A DNA stretch of 51,259 nt, taken from positions 1 to 51,259 of the forward strand of contig NZ_BDGB01000025.1 in assembly GCF_002157585.1 (NCBI RefSeq). Direction: 5' to 3'. Both the position numbers and the translations under genes were made by a program. Shown piece by piece: positions 17,407-28,702 of this stretch (its first letter is position 1; each line of letters begins with the position of its first letter). The DNA comes from Lentilactobacillus parakefiri. Lineage in GTDB: Bacteria; Bacillota; Bacilli; Lactobacillales; Lactobacillaceae. The notes below the pieces were generated by a model. That model was not told the DNA's origin, did not search any database, and was given only the letters and a program-made list of their open reading frames with translations.

Positions 17407-17715
17407 ATGGCAAAACAAAAAATTCGTATTCGATTGAAGGCATACGAGCATCGTATCCTCGATCAATCCGCAGACAAGATTGTTGCAACTGCGCAAAGAA
17501 CTGGAGCTACTATCTCAGGTCCAATTCCATTGCCTACTGATCGTATAATCTACACTGTTTTAGCTTCACCACATAAGTTTAAGGATTCTCGTGAGCAATT
17601 CGAAATTTTGACTCACAAGCGATTAATCGATATTTTAAATCCAACGCCAAAGACAGTTGACTCATTAATGAAGCTCGACTTGCCTAGCGGTGTGGATATT
17701 GAAATTAAACTATAA
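17407..17715 (+). CDS. rpsJ: 30S ribosomal protein S10 (NusE)
   Basis: S10 is a 102-residue protein of the small-subunit head. It doubles as NusE in antitermination complexes and NusG coupling. The sequence [20 protein letters not shown] is the family start. ATG 17407 follows GAAGGAGGG at ideal distance. The open frame extends further upstream, but that part lies in the structured leader and is not coding. First gene of the S10 operon. Confidence 0.98.
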   Translation: MAKQKIRIRLKAYEHRILDQSADKIVATAQRTGATISGPIPLPTDRIIYTVLASPHKFKDSREQFEILTHKRLIDILNPTPKTVDSLMKLDLPSGVDIEIKL

Positions 17716-17742
17716 TAAATACAATATATCGGAGGTGTACTC

Positions 17743-18378
17743 ATGACCAGAAAAGGAATCTTAGGAAAGAAAGTTGGAATGACGCAAGTCTTCACTGAAA
17801 ACGGTGAGTTAGTTCCAGTAACTGTCGTCGAAGTGACACCTAATGTCATTATGCAGATCAAGACCGTTGAAAATGATGGTTACGATTCAGTTCAATTAGG
17901 TTATGCAGACAAACGTACTGTGCTTACCAATAAGCCAGAACAAGGTCATGCAAAGAAAGCAAATACGACTCCTAAGCGCTTCATTAAAGAAATCAAAGAT
18001 GTTGAGCTGGGAGACTATAAAGTATCTGATGAAGTTAAAGCAGATATCTTTAAACCAGGAGACATCGTTGATGTAACTGGAACCACAAAAGGTCATGGAT
18101 ACCAAGGTAACATCCATAAAGACGGCCAGTCACGTGGACCAGAAACTCATGGTTCTCGTTATCACCGTCGTCCAGGTTCACTCGGTGTCATCATTAACCG
18201 TGTTGTTCCTGGTATGAAATTGCCTGGACGAATGGGTAACAAGACTGTTACCATTCAAAATTTGGAGATCGTGAATGCCGACACTGACAACAATGTTCTC
18301 TTAATCAAAGGTAATGTACCTGGTGCAAATAAATCATATATCACAATTAGAAGTGCCGTTCACGGCTCAAACAAGTAG
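17743..18378 (+). CDS. rplC: 50S ribosomal protein L3
   Basis: L3 is an early assembly protein whose long loop reaches the peptidyl transferase centre. The 211-residue product has the loop [16 protein letters not shown] and the methylated-Gln region ([22 protein letters not shown]). ATG 17743 follows GGAGGTG. It lies 27 bases after rpsJ. Confidence 0.98.
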   Translation: MTRKGILGKKVGMTQVFTENGELVPVTVVEVTPNVIMQIKTVENDGYDSVQLGYADKRTVLTNKPEQGHAKKANTTPKRFIKEIKDVELGDYKVSDEVKADIFKPGDIVDVTGTTKGHGYQGNIHKDGQSRGPETHGSRYHRRPGSLGVIINRVVPGMKLPGRMGNKTVTIQNLEIVNADTDNNVLLIKGNVPGANKSYITIRSAVHGSNK

Positions 18379-18395
18379 AAGGGAGGCAACCATAG

Positions 18396-19019
18396 ATGAC
18401 TGACGTAGCATTATATAAACAAGACGGAAGTAAGAATGGTACCGTTGCATTAAATGATGGTATCTTTGGCATCGAGCCTAACAATAACGTTGTGTTTGAC
18501 GCAATTGTTATGCAACGTGCTTCTTTACGTCAAGGGACTCATTCCGTTAAGAACCGTTCAGCAGTTCGCGGCGGTGGAAAGAAGCCTTGGCGTCAAAAGG
18601 GTACTGGTAGAGCTCGACAAGGTTCTATCCGTTCACCACAATGGCGTGGCGGTGGAATTGTTTTTGGACCTACTCCACGTTCATACTCATACCGTTTGCC
18701 TAAGAAAGTTTCACGTTTAGCATTGAAGTCAGTGTTATCAGAAAAGGTTTCCGACAACAAGTTTGTTGTTGTTGATGCTTTACAATTTGATGCACCTAAG
18801 ACTAAAGAATTTGCTGAATTATTAAGCAAATTAGACGTTTCAACTAAGACATTAGTAGTTTTGGAAGACGACAACGAAAAGGCAGTTCTGTCCGCTCGTA
18901 ATTTGGAAAACGTTAAAGTTGTTTCTGCTCAAGGCATTAACACTTTGGATGTTGCTGATCACGACAAAGTTGTTATTACGAAAGCTGCTCTTTCTCAAGT
19001 AGAGGAGGTGCTCGCATAA
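18396..19019 (+). CDS. rplD: 50S ribosomal protein L4
   Basis: L4 lines the peptide exit tunnel with its extended loop, seen here as [20 protein letters not shown] and [14 protein letters not shown], where macrolide resistance changes occur (the loop is intact). Length 207, normal. ATG 18396 follows GGGAGGC. In E. coli L4 represses the S10 operon, but in Firmicutes this control is not established. Its stop overlaps the rplW start by one base. Confidence 0.97.
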   Translation: MTDVALYKQDGSKNGTVALNDGIFGIEPNNNVVFDAIVMQRASLRQGTHSVKNRSAVRGGGKKPWRQKGTGRARQGSIRSPQWRGGGIVFGPTPRSYSYRLPKKVSRLALKSVLSEKVSDNKFVVVDALQFDAPKTKEFAELLSKLDVSTKTLVVLEDDNEKAVLSARNLENVKVVSAQGINTLDVADHDKVVITKAALSQVEEVLA

Positions 19020-19306
19020 TGGAATCACGCGATATTATTTTACGCCCGGTTATTACTGAGGAAACAACCAGTAAGATGGACGACAAGACATACACATTCG
19101 ATGTTGATTTACGAGCAACTAAGACCCAAGTTAAAAAGGCGATCGAAGACATTTTTGATGTTAAGGTTGTCCGTGTGAATATCATGAACGTTCGTGGTAA
19201 GCTCAAGCGACAAGGTCGTTACGCCGGTTACACTAAAAAGCGTCGTAAGGCAATCGTTACCTTAACCGAAGATTCAAAGGAAATTGAATTATTCAACGAA
19301 GAATAA
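19019..19306 (+). CDS. rplW: 50S ribosomal protein L23
   Basis: L23 sits at the tunnel exit and docks trigger factor and SRP. The 95-residue product starts [17 protein letters not shown] and has the conserved basic loop near [21 protein letters not shown]. The start ATG overlaps the rplD stop (TAATG), which suggests translational coupling. The ribosome binding site GAGGAGG lies inside rplD. Confidence 0.97.
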   Translation: MESRDIILRPVITEETTSKMDDKTYTFDVDLRATKTQVKKAIEDIFDVKVVRVNIMNVRGKLKRQGRYAGYTKKRRKAIVTLTEDSKEIELFNEE

Positions 19307-19339
19307 TCAAACAAATCTCTAATATAGGAGGAACACGTT

Positions 19340-20179
19340 TTGGCCATTAAAACATATAAGCCAACCAGCAATGGTAGACGTAATATGACAAGCTTAGACT
19401 ACAGCGCAATTACTAAACGTAAGCCTGAAAAGTCTTTGATTGAATCAAAAAGTAAAACAGCCGGCCGTAATAATTACGGACATATGACTGTTCGTCACCG
19501 TGGTGGTGGTAACAAGAATCAATATCGTATTATTGATTTCAAACGTATCAAAGATCATGTCTATGCCACAGTTAAAGCAATTGAATACGATCCTAACCGG
19601 ACTGCTAACATTGCTTTGATTGTGTATACTGACGGAATTAAATCATACATTATTGCACCCAAGGGATTAAAGGTGGGCGACAAGGTTGAATCTGGCGTTA
19701 ATGCCGATATTAAGCCAGGTAACACATTGCCATTATCTAACATTCCAGTTGGTACAATTATTCACAACATTGAACTTAAACCTGGTAAGGGTGGTCAGCT
19801 TGTTCGTTCAGCTGGTGCATCTGCTCAATTGCTTGGTCGCGATGGCAAGTATTCACTTGTAAGACTGGCATCTGGTGAAGTTCGTTTAATTCTTAGCACT
19901 AACCGTGCAACTATCGGCTCAGTAAGCAATGAAGAACATGAACTTATCAATGTTGGTAAAGCTGGTCGTACACGTTACAAGGGTCAACGTCCTCATGTTC
20001 GTGGATCTGTAATGAACCCTAACGATCACCCTCATGGTGGTGGTGAAGGTAAAGCACCAGTTGGTCTTCCATCACCATTATCACCATGGGGTAAGAAGAC
20101 AGTTGGTAAGAAGACTCGTTCTAAGAAAGCACGTTCGGACAAGTTTATCGTTCGTCGTCGTAAAGGTTCAAAGATGTAA
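19340..20179 (+). CDS. rplB: 50S ribosomal protein L2
   Basis: L2 helps hold the subunits together and supports the peptidyl transferase centre. The 279-residue product contains the conserved [17 protein letters not shown] motif (with the functionally important His) and a basic tail. It begins with TTG at 19340 after AGGAGGA, giving [17 protein letters not shown], the family start. Confidence 0.98.
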   Translation: MAIKTYKPTSNGRRNMTSLDYSAITKRKPEKSLIESKSKTAGRNNYGHMTVRHRGGGNKNQYRIIDFKRIKDHVYATVKAIEYDPNRTANIALIVYTDGIKSYIIAPKGLKVGDKVESGVNADIKPGNTLPLSNIPVGTIIHNIELKPGKGGQLVRSAGASAQLLGRDGKYSLVRLASGEVRLILSTNRATIGSVSNEEHELINVGKAGRTRYKGQRPHVRGSVMNPNDHPHGGGEGKAPVGLPSPLSPWGKKTVGKKTRSKKARSDKFIVRRRKGSKM

Positions 20180-20230
20180 TAGAACGCATTTATTAATCAC
20201 GATTAATATCTGTGCAGAGGAGGTTGCAAA

Positions 20231-20506
20231 ATGAGTCGTAGTTTGAAAAAAGGGCCATTCGCCGATGAGTATTTACTCAAGAAGGTAGATGCCCAAAAAG
20301 ACCAGGATAAAAAGGCCGTTATCAAAACTTGGTCACGCCGATCAACGATTTTCCCAAGCTTTATTGGATATACATTTGCTGTTTATGATGGACGTAAGCA
20401 TGTCCCAGTATATGTTCAAGAAGACATGGTTGGTCATAAGCTCGGAGAATTCGTACCCACTCGTACATTCCATGGTCATGGAACTGACGATAAGAAGACT
20501 GTTTAA
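20231..20506 (+). CDS. rpsS: 30S ribosomal protein S19
   Basis: S19 is a small-subunit head protein that forms a complex with S13 and contacts the A-site tRNA. The 91-residue product starts [18 protein letters not shown] and has the conserved [25 protein letters not shown] cut by no gaps. ATG 20231 follows GAGGAGG. Confidence 0.97.
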   Translation: MSRSLKKGPFADEYLLKKVDAQKDQDKKAVIKTWSRRSTIFPSFIGYTFAVYDGRKHVPVYVQEDMVGHKLGEFVPTRTFHGHGTDDKKTV

Positions 20507-20524
20507 TAACAAGGAGGATAACAA

Positions 20525-20881
20525 ATGGCTGAACAAGTTACATCAGCAAAAGCAACTGCCAAAACTGTTCGCATTGCCGCACGTAAGGTCCGTCTTGTAG
20601 TTGATCTTATTAAAGGTAAGAGTGTTGCTGAAGCAGCCGCAATCTTGGATTTCACACCCCGCGGTGCTTCTCCGGTAGTTTCAAAAGTTCTTAAATCTGC
20701 AGTTGCTAATGCAGAAAATAATTTTGATTTAGATAGTGAAAACTTGTTTGTTAGTGAAGCATTTGTTAACGAAGGCCCAACGCTTAAGCGATTCCGTCCT
20801 CGTGCAAAGGGTTCAGCTTCACCAATCAACAAGCGTACAAGTCACATTACAATTGTTGTATCAGAAAAAGAGGAGGGATAA
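20525..20881 (+). CDS. rplV: 50S ribosomal protein L22
   Basis: L22 forms the tunnel constriction with L4. The 118-residue product has the beta-hairpin tip in [20 protein letters not shown] and the family core [19 protein letters not shown] 20525 follows AGGAGGA. Its end overlaps the ribosome binding site of rpsC. Confidence 0.97.
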   Translation: MAEQVTSAKATAKTVRIAARKVRLVVDLIKGKSVAEAAAILDFTPRGASPVVSKVLKSAVANAENNFDLDSENLFVSEAFVNEGPTLKRFRPRAKGSASPINKRTSHITIVVSEKEEG

Positions 20882-20884
20882 CGC

Positions 20885-21550
20885 GTGGGTAATAAGATAA
20901 ATCCTAATGGTTTACGAGTTGGAATCATTCGCGACTGGGAAGCTAAGTGGTATGCAGGTAAAGACTATGCAGCTTACTTAAAAGAAGATTTACAAATTCG
21001 TAAATATATAGAGAAACGTCTTGCTAATGCGTCTGTTTCTACTGTTGAAATTGAACGTGCAGCAAACCGCGTTAATGTTTCGATTCATACCGCTAAGCCA
21101 GGAATGGTCATTGGTAAGGGTGGATCTGAGGTTGAAAATCTTCGTAAAGAGCTTAATGACCTCACAGGTAAGAGAGTCCACATCAACATCATCGAAATCA
21201 AGAAGCCTGATTTAGATGCCAAGTTGGTTGGCGAAAACATTGCTCGTCAACTGGAAGGCCGTGTTGCTTTCCGTCGTGCAATGCGTCAAGCAATGCAACG
21301 GACAATGCGTTCTGGTGCCAAAGGAATTAAGACTCAGGTTGCTGGTCGTCTTAATGGTGCTGATATGGCTCGTGTTGAATCATACTCAGACGGAACTGTT
21401 CCTCTGCATACTTTAAGAGCAGATATTGACTACTCATGGGTTGAAGCTTTTACTACCTATGGATCAATTGGTGTAAAAACTTGGATCTATCGTGGTGAAG
21501 TTCTCCCTGAAAAGCCAAAGGACAGCAAAGCTGCTAAAGGAGGGAAATAA
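20885..21550 (+). CDS. rpsC: 30S ribosomal protein S3
   Basis: S3 forms part of the mRNA entry channel and has helicase activity there. The 221-residue product starts [19 protein letters not shown] and contains the type II KH domain with [15 protein letters not shown] (the GxxG loop). It uses GTG at 20885 with GAGGAGGGA inside the end of rplV. Confidence 0.98.
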   Translation: MGNKINPNGLRVGIIRDWEAKWYAGKDYAAYLKEDLQIRKYIEKRLANASVSTVEIERAANRVNVSIHTAKPGMVIGKGGSEVENLRKELNDLTGKRVHINIIEIKKPDLDAKLVGENIARQLEGRVAFRRAMRQAMQRTMRSGAKGIKTQVAGRLNGADMARVESYSDGTVPLHTLRADIDYSWVEAFTTYGSIGVKTWIYRGEVLPEKPKDSKAAKGGK

Positions 21551-21552
21551 AC

Positions 21553-21987
21553 ATGTTAGTACCTAAACGTGTAAAGCATCGTCGTGAACATCGTGGCAAG
21601 CTCCGCGGAACTGCCAAAGGTGGTAAGACGGTTACTTTCGGTGATTACGGTTTACAGGCACTTGATTCACATTGGATCACTAACCGTCAAATCGAAGCAT
21701 GCCGTGTGGCGATGACTCGTCATATGAAGCGTGGAGGAAAAGTTTGGATCAAGATTTTCCCTCATAAATCATATACTGAAAAAGGTGTCGGAGTTCGAAT
21801 GGGTAATGGTAAAGGTACACCAGCTGGCTGGGTTTCACCAGTTAAGCGTGGCAAAGTATTGTTCGAAATTGGTGGAGTTGATAAAGCGACTGCCCATGAA
21901 GCATTACGCCTTGCATCAAACAAACTTCCTGTTCGTACTAAGATCATAGAACGTGAGGAAGTAGGTGGCGAATCAAATGAAGGCTAA
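21553..21987 (+). CDS. rplP: 50S ribosomal protein L16
   Basis: L16 contacts the A-site tRNA elbow. The 144-residue product starts [19 protein letters not shown] and has [17 protein letters not shown]. The start is two bases after rpsC, with AAAGGAGGG inside rpsC. Its end overlaps rpmC by 11 bases. Confidence 0.97.
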   Translation: MLVPKRVKHRREHRGKLRGTAKGGKTVTFGDYGLQALDSHWITNRQIEACRVAMTRHMKRGGKVWIKIFPHKSYTEKGVGVRMGNGKGTPAGWVSPVKRGKVLFEIGGVDKATAHEALRLASNKLPVRTKIIEREEVGGESNEG

Positions 21988-22171
21988 AGATATCAGCAAG
22001 TTGACCACTGCTCAAATGATTGACAAAGAAAAAGATTACAAAGATGAACTGTTCAATCTTCGTTTCCAATTAGCCACTGGCCAGTTGGAGAATACTGCGC
22101 GTTTGAAGCAGGTTCGTAAGAACATTGCGCGCATTAAGACTGCACTTCGTCAACAAGAACTCAACAAATAG
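21977..22171 (+). CDS. rpmC: 50S ribosomal protein L29
   Basis: L29 is a small helical hairpin protein at the tunnel exit. I start at ATG 21977, giving the 64-residue [14 protein letters not shown]..., with GTAGGTGG about eight bases upstream. A GTG at 21965 would add four residues that the family lacks. The gene overlaps the rplP end, so the two are likely coupled in translation. Confidence 0.95.
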   Translation: MKAKDISKLTTAQMIDKEKDYKDELFNLRFQLATGQLENTARLKQVRKNIARIKTALRQQELNK

Positions 22172-22195
22172 AATACGATAAGGGAGGTATAATTA

Positions 22196-22462
22196 ATGGC
22201 TGAAGAACGTAACCAGCGTAAGGTTTATCAAGGACGCGTTGTTTCTGACAAGAGTGATAAGACAATTACTGTTGAAGTTTCAACTTACAAGAAACATGCA
22301 ACATATGGTAAGCGTGTTAGATACTCAAAGAAATTTACAGCTCATGATGAAAATAATGAAGCTAAAACTGGCGATCTTGTTCAAATCATGGAAACTCGCC
22401 CATTGTCAAAGACAAAGCGATTCCGTTTAATCAAGATTGTTGAAAAAGCAGTTATTATTTAA
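22196..22462 (+). CDS. rpsQ: 30S ribosomal protein S17
   Basis: S17 is an OB-fold primary binding protein of 16S rRNA. The 88-residue product contains [16 protein letters not shown] and the late motif [22 protein letters not shown] 22196 follows AGGGAGG. Confidence 0.97.
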   Translation: MAEERNQRKVYQGRVVSDKSDKTITVEVSTYKKHATYGKRVRYSKKFTAHDENNEAKTGDLVQIMETRPLSKTKRFRLIKIVEKAVII

Positions 22463-22520
22463 CTTTACTTAATTATCATTATTATCGTATTCGATCCAAT
22501 GATGAAGGGAGGATATACCT

Positions 22521-22889
22521 GTGATTCAACAAGAAAGTCGTTTGAAAGTTGCCGACAACTCAGGTGCAAGAGAATTGTTAACTATTAAGGTTTTAGGTGG
22601 CTCAGCCAGAAGGTATGCCGGAATCGGTGATACCATTGTTGCTACGGTTAAACAAGCAACACCAGGTGGCGTTGTCAAAAAGGGTGACGTTGTTAAAGCT
22701 GTTGTAGTACGTACTAAAGCTGTTACTCGTCGTAATGATGGTTCATACATTCGTTTTGATGAAAATGCTGCGGTTCTTATCCGTGATGACAAGAGCCCTC
22801 AAGGTACTCGTATCTTTGGCCCAGTTGCCCGCGAATTACGTGACAGCAACTTCATGAAGATTGTTTCATTAGCCCCAGAAGTACTGTAA
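22521..22889 (+). CDS. rplN: 50S ribosomal protein L14
   Basis: L14 sits at the subunit interface and binds the silencing factor RsfS in other bacteria. The 122-residue product starts [20 protein letters not shown] and has the conserved [20 protein letters not shown]. It starts with GTG at 22521 after GGGAGG. A 58-base gap separates it from rpsQ and marks the S10-spc border, but I see no clear promoter in it. Confidence 0.97.
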   Translation: MIQQESRLKVADNSGARELLTIKVLGGSARRYAGIGDTIVATVKQATPGGVVKKGDVVKAVVVRTKAVTRRNDGSYIRFDENAAVLIRDDKSPQGTRIFGPVARELRDSNFMKIVSLAPEVL

Positions 22890-22919
22890 TCACTACCCGG
22901 ATATAAGGAGGTGCCGTAG

Positions 22920-23228
22920 ATGTTCATTAAAACTGGTGACAAAGTCCGTGTTATTAGTGGTAAGGATAAAGGTAAGGAAGGGACAGTTACTAAAACTATC
23001 GCTTCAAAAGATCGTGTGATTGTTGAAGGAATTAACAAAGTTAAGAAGCATACAAAAGCTTCTTCGACCAATCCCCAAGGTGGAATTGTTGATACCGAAG
23101 CGCCAATTCATGTATCAAATGTTATGCTAATTGACCCATCAACCAACGAACCAACTCGAATTGGTATTAAAGTTGAAGATGGTAAAAAAGTACGTTACTC
23201 AAAGAAATCGCAAAAAGCGATCGATTAA
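22920..23228 (+). CDS. rplX: 50S ribosomal protein L24
   Basis: L24 is an assembly initiator with a KOW domain, seen as [17 protein letters not shown]. It has 102 residues, the normal length. ATG 22920 follows AAGGAGGTG. Confidence 0.97.
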   Translation: MFIKTGDKVRVISGKDKGKEGTVTKTIASKDRVIVEGINKVKKHTKASSTNPQGGIVDTEAPIHVSNVMLIDPSTNEPTRIGIKVEDGKKVRYSKKSQKAID

Positions 23229-23256
23229 TCACTAGTGAAAGGAGGATACCTTTTAA

Positions 23257-23799
23257 ATGTCAAGTCGTTTACGAGAAAAATTCAATAGCGAAATTACACC
23301 ACATATGATGGATAAATTCAGCTACAAATCAGTTATGCAAGCTCCTAAGATTGATAAGATCGTTCTGAACATGGGTGTTGGTGATGCTGTCACTAATGCT
23401 AAGAATCTCGATGAAGCCGTTTCTGAATTAGCACTGATTTCAGGTCAGAAGCCATTGGTTACAAAGGCCAAAAAATCAATTGCCGGATTTAGATTACGTG
23501 AAGGAATGTCAATCGGTGCTAAAGTTACGCTCCGTGGTGACAGAATGTATGACTTCTTAGATAAGTTAGTCAACGTTTCATTACCACGTGTCCGTGATTT
23601 CCATGGTGTTAGCACACGTGCCTTTGATGGTCGTGGTAACTACACTTTAGGTGTCCGCGAACAATTGATTTTCCCTGAAATTAATTACGATAATGTTAAC
23701 CGGGTTAGAGGCTTGGATATCGTAATCGTAACTACCGCAAATACCGATGAAGAGTCACATGAATTATTAGCTCAGTTCGGTATGCCATTTGCAAGATAA
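23257..23799 (+). CDS. rplE: 50S ribosomal protein L5
   Basis: L5 binds 5S rRNA in the central protuberance. The 180-residue product has [15 protein letters not shown], the family signature, and [13 protein letters not shown]-like sequence ([17 protein letters not shown]). ATG 23257 follows AAAGGAGGA. Confidence 0.97.
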   Translation: MSSRLREKFNSEITPHMMDKFSYKSVMQAPKIDKIVLNMGVGDAVTNAKNLDEAVSELALISGQKPLVTKAKKSIAGFRLREGMSIGAKVTLRGDRMYDFLDKLVNVSLPRVRDFHGVSTRAFDGRGNYTLGVREQLIFPEINYDNVNRVRGLDIVIVTTANTDEESHELLAQFGMPFAR

Positions 23800-23814
23800 A
23801 GAGGAGGTTTCACA

Positions 23815-24000
23815 TTGGCTAAAAAATCATTAATTGTAAAAAGTGAACGCCCTGCTAAGTTCTCAACCCAGAACTACACTCGTTGTGAACGCTGCGGACG
23901 ACCTCGTTCTGTATACAAGAAATTCCATTTATGCCGTTTATGCATCCGTGAACTTGCCCACAAAGGTCAAATTCCTGGCATGAAGAAAGCTAGTTGGTAA
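23815..24000 (+). CDS. rpsZ: 30S ribosomal protein S14, zinc-binding type Z
   Basis: The 61-residue S14 has two CxxC pairs (CERCGRPR... CRLCIRE), the zinc-bound short form. Many Firmicutes also carry a longer zinc-free copy that is used when zinc is scarce. It begins with TTG at 23815 after GAGGAGG. It is located in the spc operon as usual (also named rpsN). Confidence 0.96.
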   Translation: MAKKSLIVKSERPAKFSTQNYTRCERCGRPRSVYKKFHLCRLCIRELAHKGQIPGMKKASW

Positions 24001-24025
24001 TAATTAAAAAGGAGGTTGTGCGCTG

Positions 24026-24424
24026 ATGTCTATGACTGATCCAATTGCAGACTTTTTAACTCGCATTCGTAATGCAAACATGGTTTACCATGAAACAGTT
24101 GAAGTTCCTGCATCAAAAATCAAACGTGACATCGCTGAGATCCTTAAACGTGAGGGTTTTGTACGCGATGTTGAATATATCGAAGATGACAAACAAGGCA
24201 TTATCCGTGTTTTCTTGAAGTATGGCAAGGATAAGCAACGTGTTATCACTGGTCTTAAGAGAATCTCTAAGCCAGGATTACGTTCATATGTTAAAGCAGA
24301 TGCTGTTCCTAAGGTTTTAAATGGTCTTGGAATTGCTATCATTTCCACATCAAATGGTGTGATCACTGATAAGCAAGCACGCGCCCAAAAAATTGGCGGC
24401 GAAGTGTTAGCTTACATCTGGTAA
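24026..24424 (+). CDS. rpsH: 30S ribosomal protein S8
   Basis: S8 binds the central domain of 16S rRNA. In E. coli it represses the spc operon. The 132-residue product starts [20 protein letters not shown] and ends with [18 protein letters not shown] 24026 is nine bases after GGAGGT. A second ATG at 24032 is too far from it. Confidence 0.97.
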   Translation: MSMTDPIADFLTRIRNANMVYHETVEVPASKIKRDIAEILKREGFVRDVEYIEDDKQGIIRVFLKYGKDKQRVITGLKRISKPGLRSYVKADAVPKVLNGLGIAIISTSNGVITDKQARAQKIGGEVLAYIW

Positions 24425-24450
24425 AATTCATCAAATCGGAGGTGTAATTA

Positions 24451-24990
24451 ATGAGTCGAATTGGTTATAAAACCATCGAACTACCAAAAGGTGTCGAGGT
24501 AAAAGCAGATGGAAATACTGTAACTGTTAAAGGTGCCAAAGGATCTTTAACCCGCGAGATTTCATCACAAATTAAGATGATTATCAAAGGCAACGAAGTT
24601 AACTTTGAGCCCATTGGCGATTACAATGATAAAGTGCGTGCATTGCATGGTACAACTCGTGCCAACGTCAGCAACATGGTTGATGGCGTCACCACTGGCT
24701 TCAAGAAGACTTTGAAGTTGGTTGGTGTTGGTTATCGTGCACAACTTAAGGGCAAGAATCTAACATTGAATGTTGGCTATTCAAACCCCGTTGAAATGAC
24801 TGTTCCAGATGATCTGACTGTTGAAGTTCCTGATAACACAACGATTCACATTAACGGTATCAGTAAACAAGCAGTTGGTGACTTTGCTGCATCAGTTCGT
24901 TCAGTACGTTCTCCTGAACCATATAAGGGTAAAGGTATTCGTTATGAAAACGAACATATTATTCGTAAGGAAGGTAAGACTGGTAAGTAG
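24451..24990 (+). CDS. rplF: 50S ribosomal protein L6
   Basis: L6 lies near the sarcin-ricin loop and the factor site. The 179-residue product starts [17 protein letters not shown] and has the conserved C-terminal [25 protein letters not shown] 24451 follows GGAGGTG. Confidence 0.97.
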   Translation: MSRIGYKTIELPKGVEVKADGNTVTVKGAKGSLTREISSQIKMIIKGNEVNFEPIGDYNDKVRALHGTTRANVSNMVDGVTTGFKKTLKLVGVGYRAQLKGKNLTLNVGYSNPVEMTVPDDLTVEVPDNTTIHINGISKQAVGDFAASVRSVRSPEPYKGKGIRYENEHIIRKEGKTGK

Positions 24991-25027
24991 TAAGATACCA
25001 GCCTAATAAAATTTTGAGGTGACTATT

Positions 25028-25384
25028 GTGATTTCTAAACCAGATAAGAATAAGAATCGGAAACGCCGTCATAATCGTGTCCGTAATAAAATTTCTGGTA
25101 CTGCCGAGCGCCCACGCTTGAATGTCTATCGTTCTAATAAAAACATCTACGCTCAAGTAATTGATGACGTAGAGGGTGTAACGCTTGTTAGTGCCTCAAC
25201 ACTTGATTCTGCAATCAGTAGTGGTAACAAGACTGAACAAGCAGCCAGTGTTGGTAAATTAGTAGCTCAACGTGCTAGCGAAAAGAACATCAAAGATGTT
25301 GTTTTCGATCGTGGTGGATATTTGTATCATGGTCGTGTTCAAGCTCTTGCAGATGCTGCTCGTGAAAATGGACTAGAATTTTAA
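25028..25384 (+). CDS. rplR: 50S ribosomal protein L18
   Basis: L18 binds 5S rRNA with L5 in the central protuberance. I start at GTG 25028, giving the 118-residue [21 protein letters not shown], the family start. The ribosome binding site is GAGGTGA (25016-25022). A GTG at 25019 lies inside that site and would add only three residues. It ends [26 protein letters not shown] in two conserved blocks. Confidence 0.95.
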   Translation: MISKPDKNKNRKRRHNRVRNKISGTAERPRLNVYRSNKNIYAQVIDDVEGVTLVSASTLDSAISSGNKTEQAASVGKLVAQRASEKNIKDVVFDRGGYLYHGRVQALADAARENGLEF

Positions 25385-25403
25385 AAAGGAGGAATAACCG
25401 CAC

Positions 25404-25907
25404 ATGAAGAAATTTATTGATCCAGATAAATTAGAGCTTGAAGACAACGTCGTTTCAATCAACCGGATCACTAAAGTTGTAAAAGGTGGCCGTCGCCTTC
25501 GTTTTGCCGCTTTAGTTGTTGTTGGAGACAAGCACGGTCATGTTGGTTTTGGAACTGGTAAAGCACAAGAAGTTCCGGAAGCAATCCGTAAGGCTGTTGA
25601 AGCTGCTCGTAAAAACTTAATTGAGGTTCCGATTGTTGGTACAACAATTCCTCATGAAGTTCTCGGAACATTTGGTGGTGGCCGAATTTTATTGAAGCCT
25701 GCTGCAGAAGGTTCTGGAGTAGCAGCCGGCGGTGCCGTTCGTTCCGTGATGGAATTAGCTGGTATTGACGATGTTACTAGTAAACGACTGGGTTCCAATA
25801 CTCCTATCAACGTTATCCGAGCAACATTCAAAGGCTTGGTTGAGTTGAAGAGTGCTGAAGAAATTTCAGCTTTACGTGGGGTTTCAACCCAACATTTAGC
25901 TGAATAA
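25404..25907 (+). CDS. rpsE: 30S ribosomal protein S5
   Basis: S5 helps translational accuracy at the mRNA entry channel. The 167-residue product has a double-stranded RNA-binding N-domain ([21 protein letters not shown], with the spectinomycin loop) and [19 protein letters not shown] in the C-domain. ATG 25404 follows AAAGGAGGA. Confidence 0.97.
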   Translation: MKKFIDPDKLELEDNVVSINRITKVVKGGRRLRFAALVVVGDKHGHVGFGTGKAQEVPEAIRKAVEAARKNLIEVPIVGTTIPHEVLGTFGGGRILLKPAAEGSGVAAGGAVRSVMELAGIDDVTSKRLGSNTPINVIRATFKGLVELKSAEEISALRGVSTQHLAE

Positions 25908-25921
25908 GGAGGGTGTTTTAG

Positions 25922-26107
25922 ATGGCTCAATTAAAAATTACTTTAAAACGTAGCGTAACTCATCGCCTTCCAAAGCAACGTAAAATTGTGAAGGCACTTG
26001 GCTTGGGTCGCGTTAATAGTACTGTTGTTAAACCAGACAACGAATCTATTCGTGGAGCCCTTTTCCAAATTGCTCACTTAATTGAAGTTGAACAAGTTAA
26101 AGACTAA
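25922..26107 (+). CDS. rpmD: 50S ribosomal protein L30
   Basis: L30 is a small protein of 61 residues with the family core [20 protein letters not shown]. It occurs in most but not all bacteria. ATG 25922 follows GGAGGGT, 14 bases after rpsE. Confidence 0.97.
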   Translation: MAQLKITLKRSVTHRLPKQRKIVKALGLGRVNSTVVKPDNESIRGALFQIAHLIEVEQVKD

Positions 26108-26132
26108 TAATTAGTAAGGAGGTGCCAATTTC

Positions 26133-26567
26133 ATGAAATTAAATGAATTGAAGGCTGCTGAAGGTTCTCGTTCATTACGTACACGTAAAGGTCGTGGCCG
26201 TTCTGCCGGCAAAGGTAAAACTGCTGGTCGTGGTCAAAAGGGTCAAAAAGCGCGTAGCAAGACTCGTGTAGGTTTCGAAGGTGGCCAAATGCCATTGTAC
26301 CGTCGAATTCCTAAACGTGGATTCAACAACATTAACCGTAAGGAATATGCTGTTGTGAATGTTGTGAAGCTTGAAAGCTTTGACAACGGTACGGAAGTTA
26401 CGCCTGAATTACTTCAACAATCAGGACTTGTTAAGAATGCCAAATCAGGCATCAAGATTCTTGGTGAAGGTGAACTTACTAAGAAGTTGACCGTTAAGGC
26501 TAACAAGTTCTCAAAAGCTGCACAATCCGTAATTGAAAATGCGGGCGGTAAAATCGAGGTGGTTTAA
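26133..26567 (+). CDS. rplO: 50S ribosomal protein L15
   Basis: L15 is a late assembly protein with a long basic N-terminal arm, seen as [20 protein letters not shown]. Length 144, normal. ATG 26133 follows AAGGAGGTG. Its stop overlaps the secY start by one base. Confidence 0.97.
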   Translation: MKLNELKAAEGSRSLRTRKGRGRSAGKGKTAGRGQKGQKARSKTRVGFEGGQMPLYRRIPKRGFNNINRKEYAVVNVVKLESFDNGTEVTPELLQQSGLVKNAKSGIKILGEGELTKKLTVKANKFSKAAQSVIENAGGKIEVV

Positions 26568-27883
26568 TGCTTTCGACTTTAGCAAAAGCATTCAAAGTGA
26601 AGGATATTCGCAACAAGATGCTTTTTACTTTGTTTGTGCTAGTTATATTCCGTCTGGGAGCATACATAACTGTTCCCGGGATCAATGCCAAAGCATTAAC
26701 CTCCGTTGCATCTTCTGGATTGGTTAGTATCCTAAACACTTTCAGTGGTGGTGGACTAACTAACTACTCCATCTTTGCGATGGGAGTTTCCCCATATATT
26801 ACTGCACAAATTATCATCCAGCTGCTCCAGATGGATATCGTTCCCAGATATGTTGAATGGGGTAAACAGGGTGAAGTTGGTCGTCGTAAGTTAAATCAAC
26901 ATACAAGATACTTAACCGTCATCTTGGCATTTTTCCAATCCGTTGGAATCACTGCAGGATTTAACCAATTAAGTAGTTTAAATCTTGTTCAAAATCCAAG
27001 CATCAAGACATTTGTCATCATTGGCTTGATTTTAACCGGTGGAACAATGTTAACAACTTGGATGGGTGACATGATTACTGAACGTGGACTAGGAAACGGG
27101 ATTTCAATGATTATCTTTGCAGGTATTATTGCCCGAATCCCTGTTGGCCTTCAGTCATTGTGGACACAGTACTTTGTCGGTGTTTCTGGTGCAGATCTGT
27201 GGCAGCCAATCCTTTTTGCGATTGCATTGCTGATCATCGTATTGGTGATCGTGACCTTCGTTACTTGGGTTCAACAGGCTGAACGAAGAGTACCAATTCA
27301 ATATACCAGGCGAGTTTCTGGTTCACCTGACAGCAGTTACCTTCCATTGAAGGTTAACGTTGCCGGCGTTATTCCAGTTATCTTTGCAAGTTCGTTTATT
27401 GCAACTCCCCAAACTATATTGATGGCGTTCACTAATAACTATTCAACTGCGACTTGGTTCCAAGTATTGAACAATTTGTTTAATATGCAAACACCAACTG
27501 GTGCAGCTTTCTATACAATCTTGATCATCATGTTCACTTTCTTTTATGCTTTTGTTCAAGTTAACCCGGAAAAACTTTCGGAGAATTTGCAAAAGCAAGG
27601 CAGTTACATTCCTGGCGTATGGCCAGGTCATGAGACGCAATCTTATGTTTCTGATCTGTTGATGAAATTAAGTACTGTAGGTGCGTTATTCCTTGGAGTT
27701 GTTGCTTTGATTCCTTTGATTGCGCAAAACCTGTGGAATTTGGATGAATCAATTGGATTAGGTGGAACTAGCCTGTTAATTGTTGTTGGTGTTGCGATTG
27801 AAACGATTCGTCAGATTCGTGGTTTGATGATGAAGCGAGAGTACGTTGGCTTTATTCATGATACACGACCAACTGAAGATTAG
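26567..27883 (+). CDS. secY: Preprotein translocase subunit SecY
   Basis: SecY is the protein-conducting channel of the Sec system in the membrane. The 438-residue product has ten hydrophobic segments. The plug region after TM1 ([21 protein letters not shown] in two pieces) and the conserved loop near [17 protein letters not shown] are recognisable. The start overlaps the rplO stop (TAATG), so it is translationally coupled to the ribosomal genes. Confidence 0.97.
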   Translation: MLSTLAKAFKVKDIRNKMLFTLFVLVIFRLGAYITVPGINAKALTSVASSGLVSILNTFSGGGLTNYSIFAMGVSPYITAQIIIQLLQMDIVPRYVEWGKQGEVGRRKLNQHTRYLTVILAFFQSVGITAGFNQLSSLNLVQNPSIKTFVIIGLILTGGTMLTTWMGDMITERGLGNGISMIIFAGIIARIPVGLQSLWTQYFVGVSGADLWQPILFAIALLIIVLVIVTFVTWVQQAERRVPIQYTRRVSGSPDSSYLPLKVNVAGVIPVIFASSFIATPQTILMAFTNNYSTATWFQVLNNLFNMQTPTGAAFYTILIIMFTFFYAFVQVNPEKLSENLQKQGSYIPGVWPGHETQSYVSDLLMKLSTVGALFLGVVALIPLIAQNLWNLDESIGLGGTSLLIVVGVAIETIRQIRGLMMKREYVGFIHDTRPTED

Positions 27884-27921
27884 TTTTAAGCAATTCAGCT
27901 ATTAACGAGGAGGGCAACGAA

Positions 27922-28578
27922 ATGTCATTGAACTTGATATTAATGGGTTTACCTGGTGCGGGGAAAGGTACTCAAGCACAATTTATTGTGGATAAGTACC
28001 ACGTACCTCATATTTCAACGGGAGACATGTTCCGCGATGCAATCTCAAATAGCACACCTCTCGGGGTTAAGGCGAAAGAGTTCACTGATAAGGGGAATTT
28101 GGTTCCTGACGAAGTGACCAATGGGATTGTTAAAGAGAGATTGGCTCAAGATGATACCAAACCGGGCTTCTTGTTAGATGGCTATCCCAGAACCCTGGAG
28201 CAAGCAGATGCGTTGTCTCAAATGACTCAGGACTTGAGTAAACCTTTGACAGCCGTGATCAACATCGATGTTGATCCTAAGTTGCTGACAGAGCGTCTAT
28301 CAGGTCGTTTCATCTGTAGAAACTGTGGTGCTACTTATCATAAGTTGTATCATATGCCCAAGGTCCCTGGTACCTGCGATGTCTGTGGTGGACATGAATT
28401 TTACCAGCGTGAGGATGACAAACCCGAAGCTGTTAAGAATCGTCTTAAGGTCAACGTTAAGATGAACACACCATTGATTGCATACTATCAAGATCGCAAT
28501 CTTTTGTTCAATGTTGATGGCAGCAAAGACATTGATGAAGTTTGGCAAAATGTTGACAAAATCTTGAGCACACTCTAA
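27922..28578 (+). CDS. adk: Adenylate kinase
   Basis: Adk balances AMP, ADP and ATP. The 218-residue product has the P-loop [10 protein letters not shown] (residues 8-17), the AMP site [19 protein letters not shown], and a long LID with four zinc cysteines (CRNCGATYH... CDVCGG), the Gram-positive form. ATG 27922 follows GAGGAGGG. The map gene, often found after adk in other Firmicutes, is not here. A new promoter follows instead. Confidence 0.97.
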   Translation: MSLNLILMGLPGAGKGTQAQFIVDKYHVPHISTGDMFRDAISNSTPLGVKAKEFTDKGNLVPDEVTNGIVKERLAQDDTKPGFLLDGYPRTLEQADALSQMTQDLSKPLTAVINIDVDPKLLTERLSGRFICRNCGATYHKLYHMPKVPGTCDVCGGHEFYQREDDKPEAVKNRLKVNVKMNTPLIAYYQDRNLLFNVDGSKDIDEVWQNVDKILSTL

Positions 28579-28596
28579 GCCTCATTTTATTAAGTG

Positions 28597-28639
28597 TTGA
28601 GTCGGTTAGATTGATGAAATATAATGAATGTGTTAAACT
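28597..28639 (+). promoter_or_regulatory. Tandem promoters before infA
   Basis: Two overlapping promoters are visible. P1 is TTGAGT (28597-28602), 17 bases, TATAAT (28620-28625). P2 is TTGATG (28611-28616), 17 bases, TAAACT (28634-28639), with an extended -10 TG. They allow infA, rpmJ, rpsM, rpsK, rpoA and rplQ to be expressed apart from the upstream S10-spc genes. Confidence 0.75.
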
Positions 28640-28702
28640 GTCATAGGTTTGTCAAGATTAATTTAATTTATTCAATCTAATTTAACATTGGAGGTGTATT
28701 GA

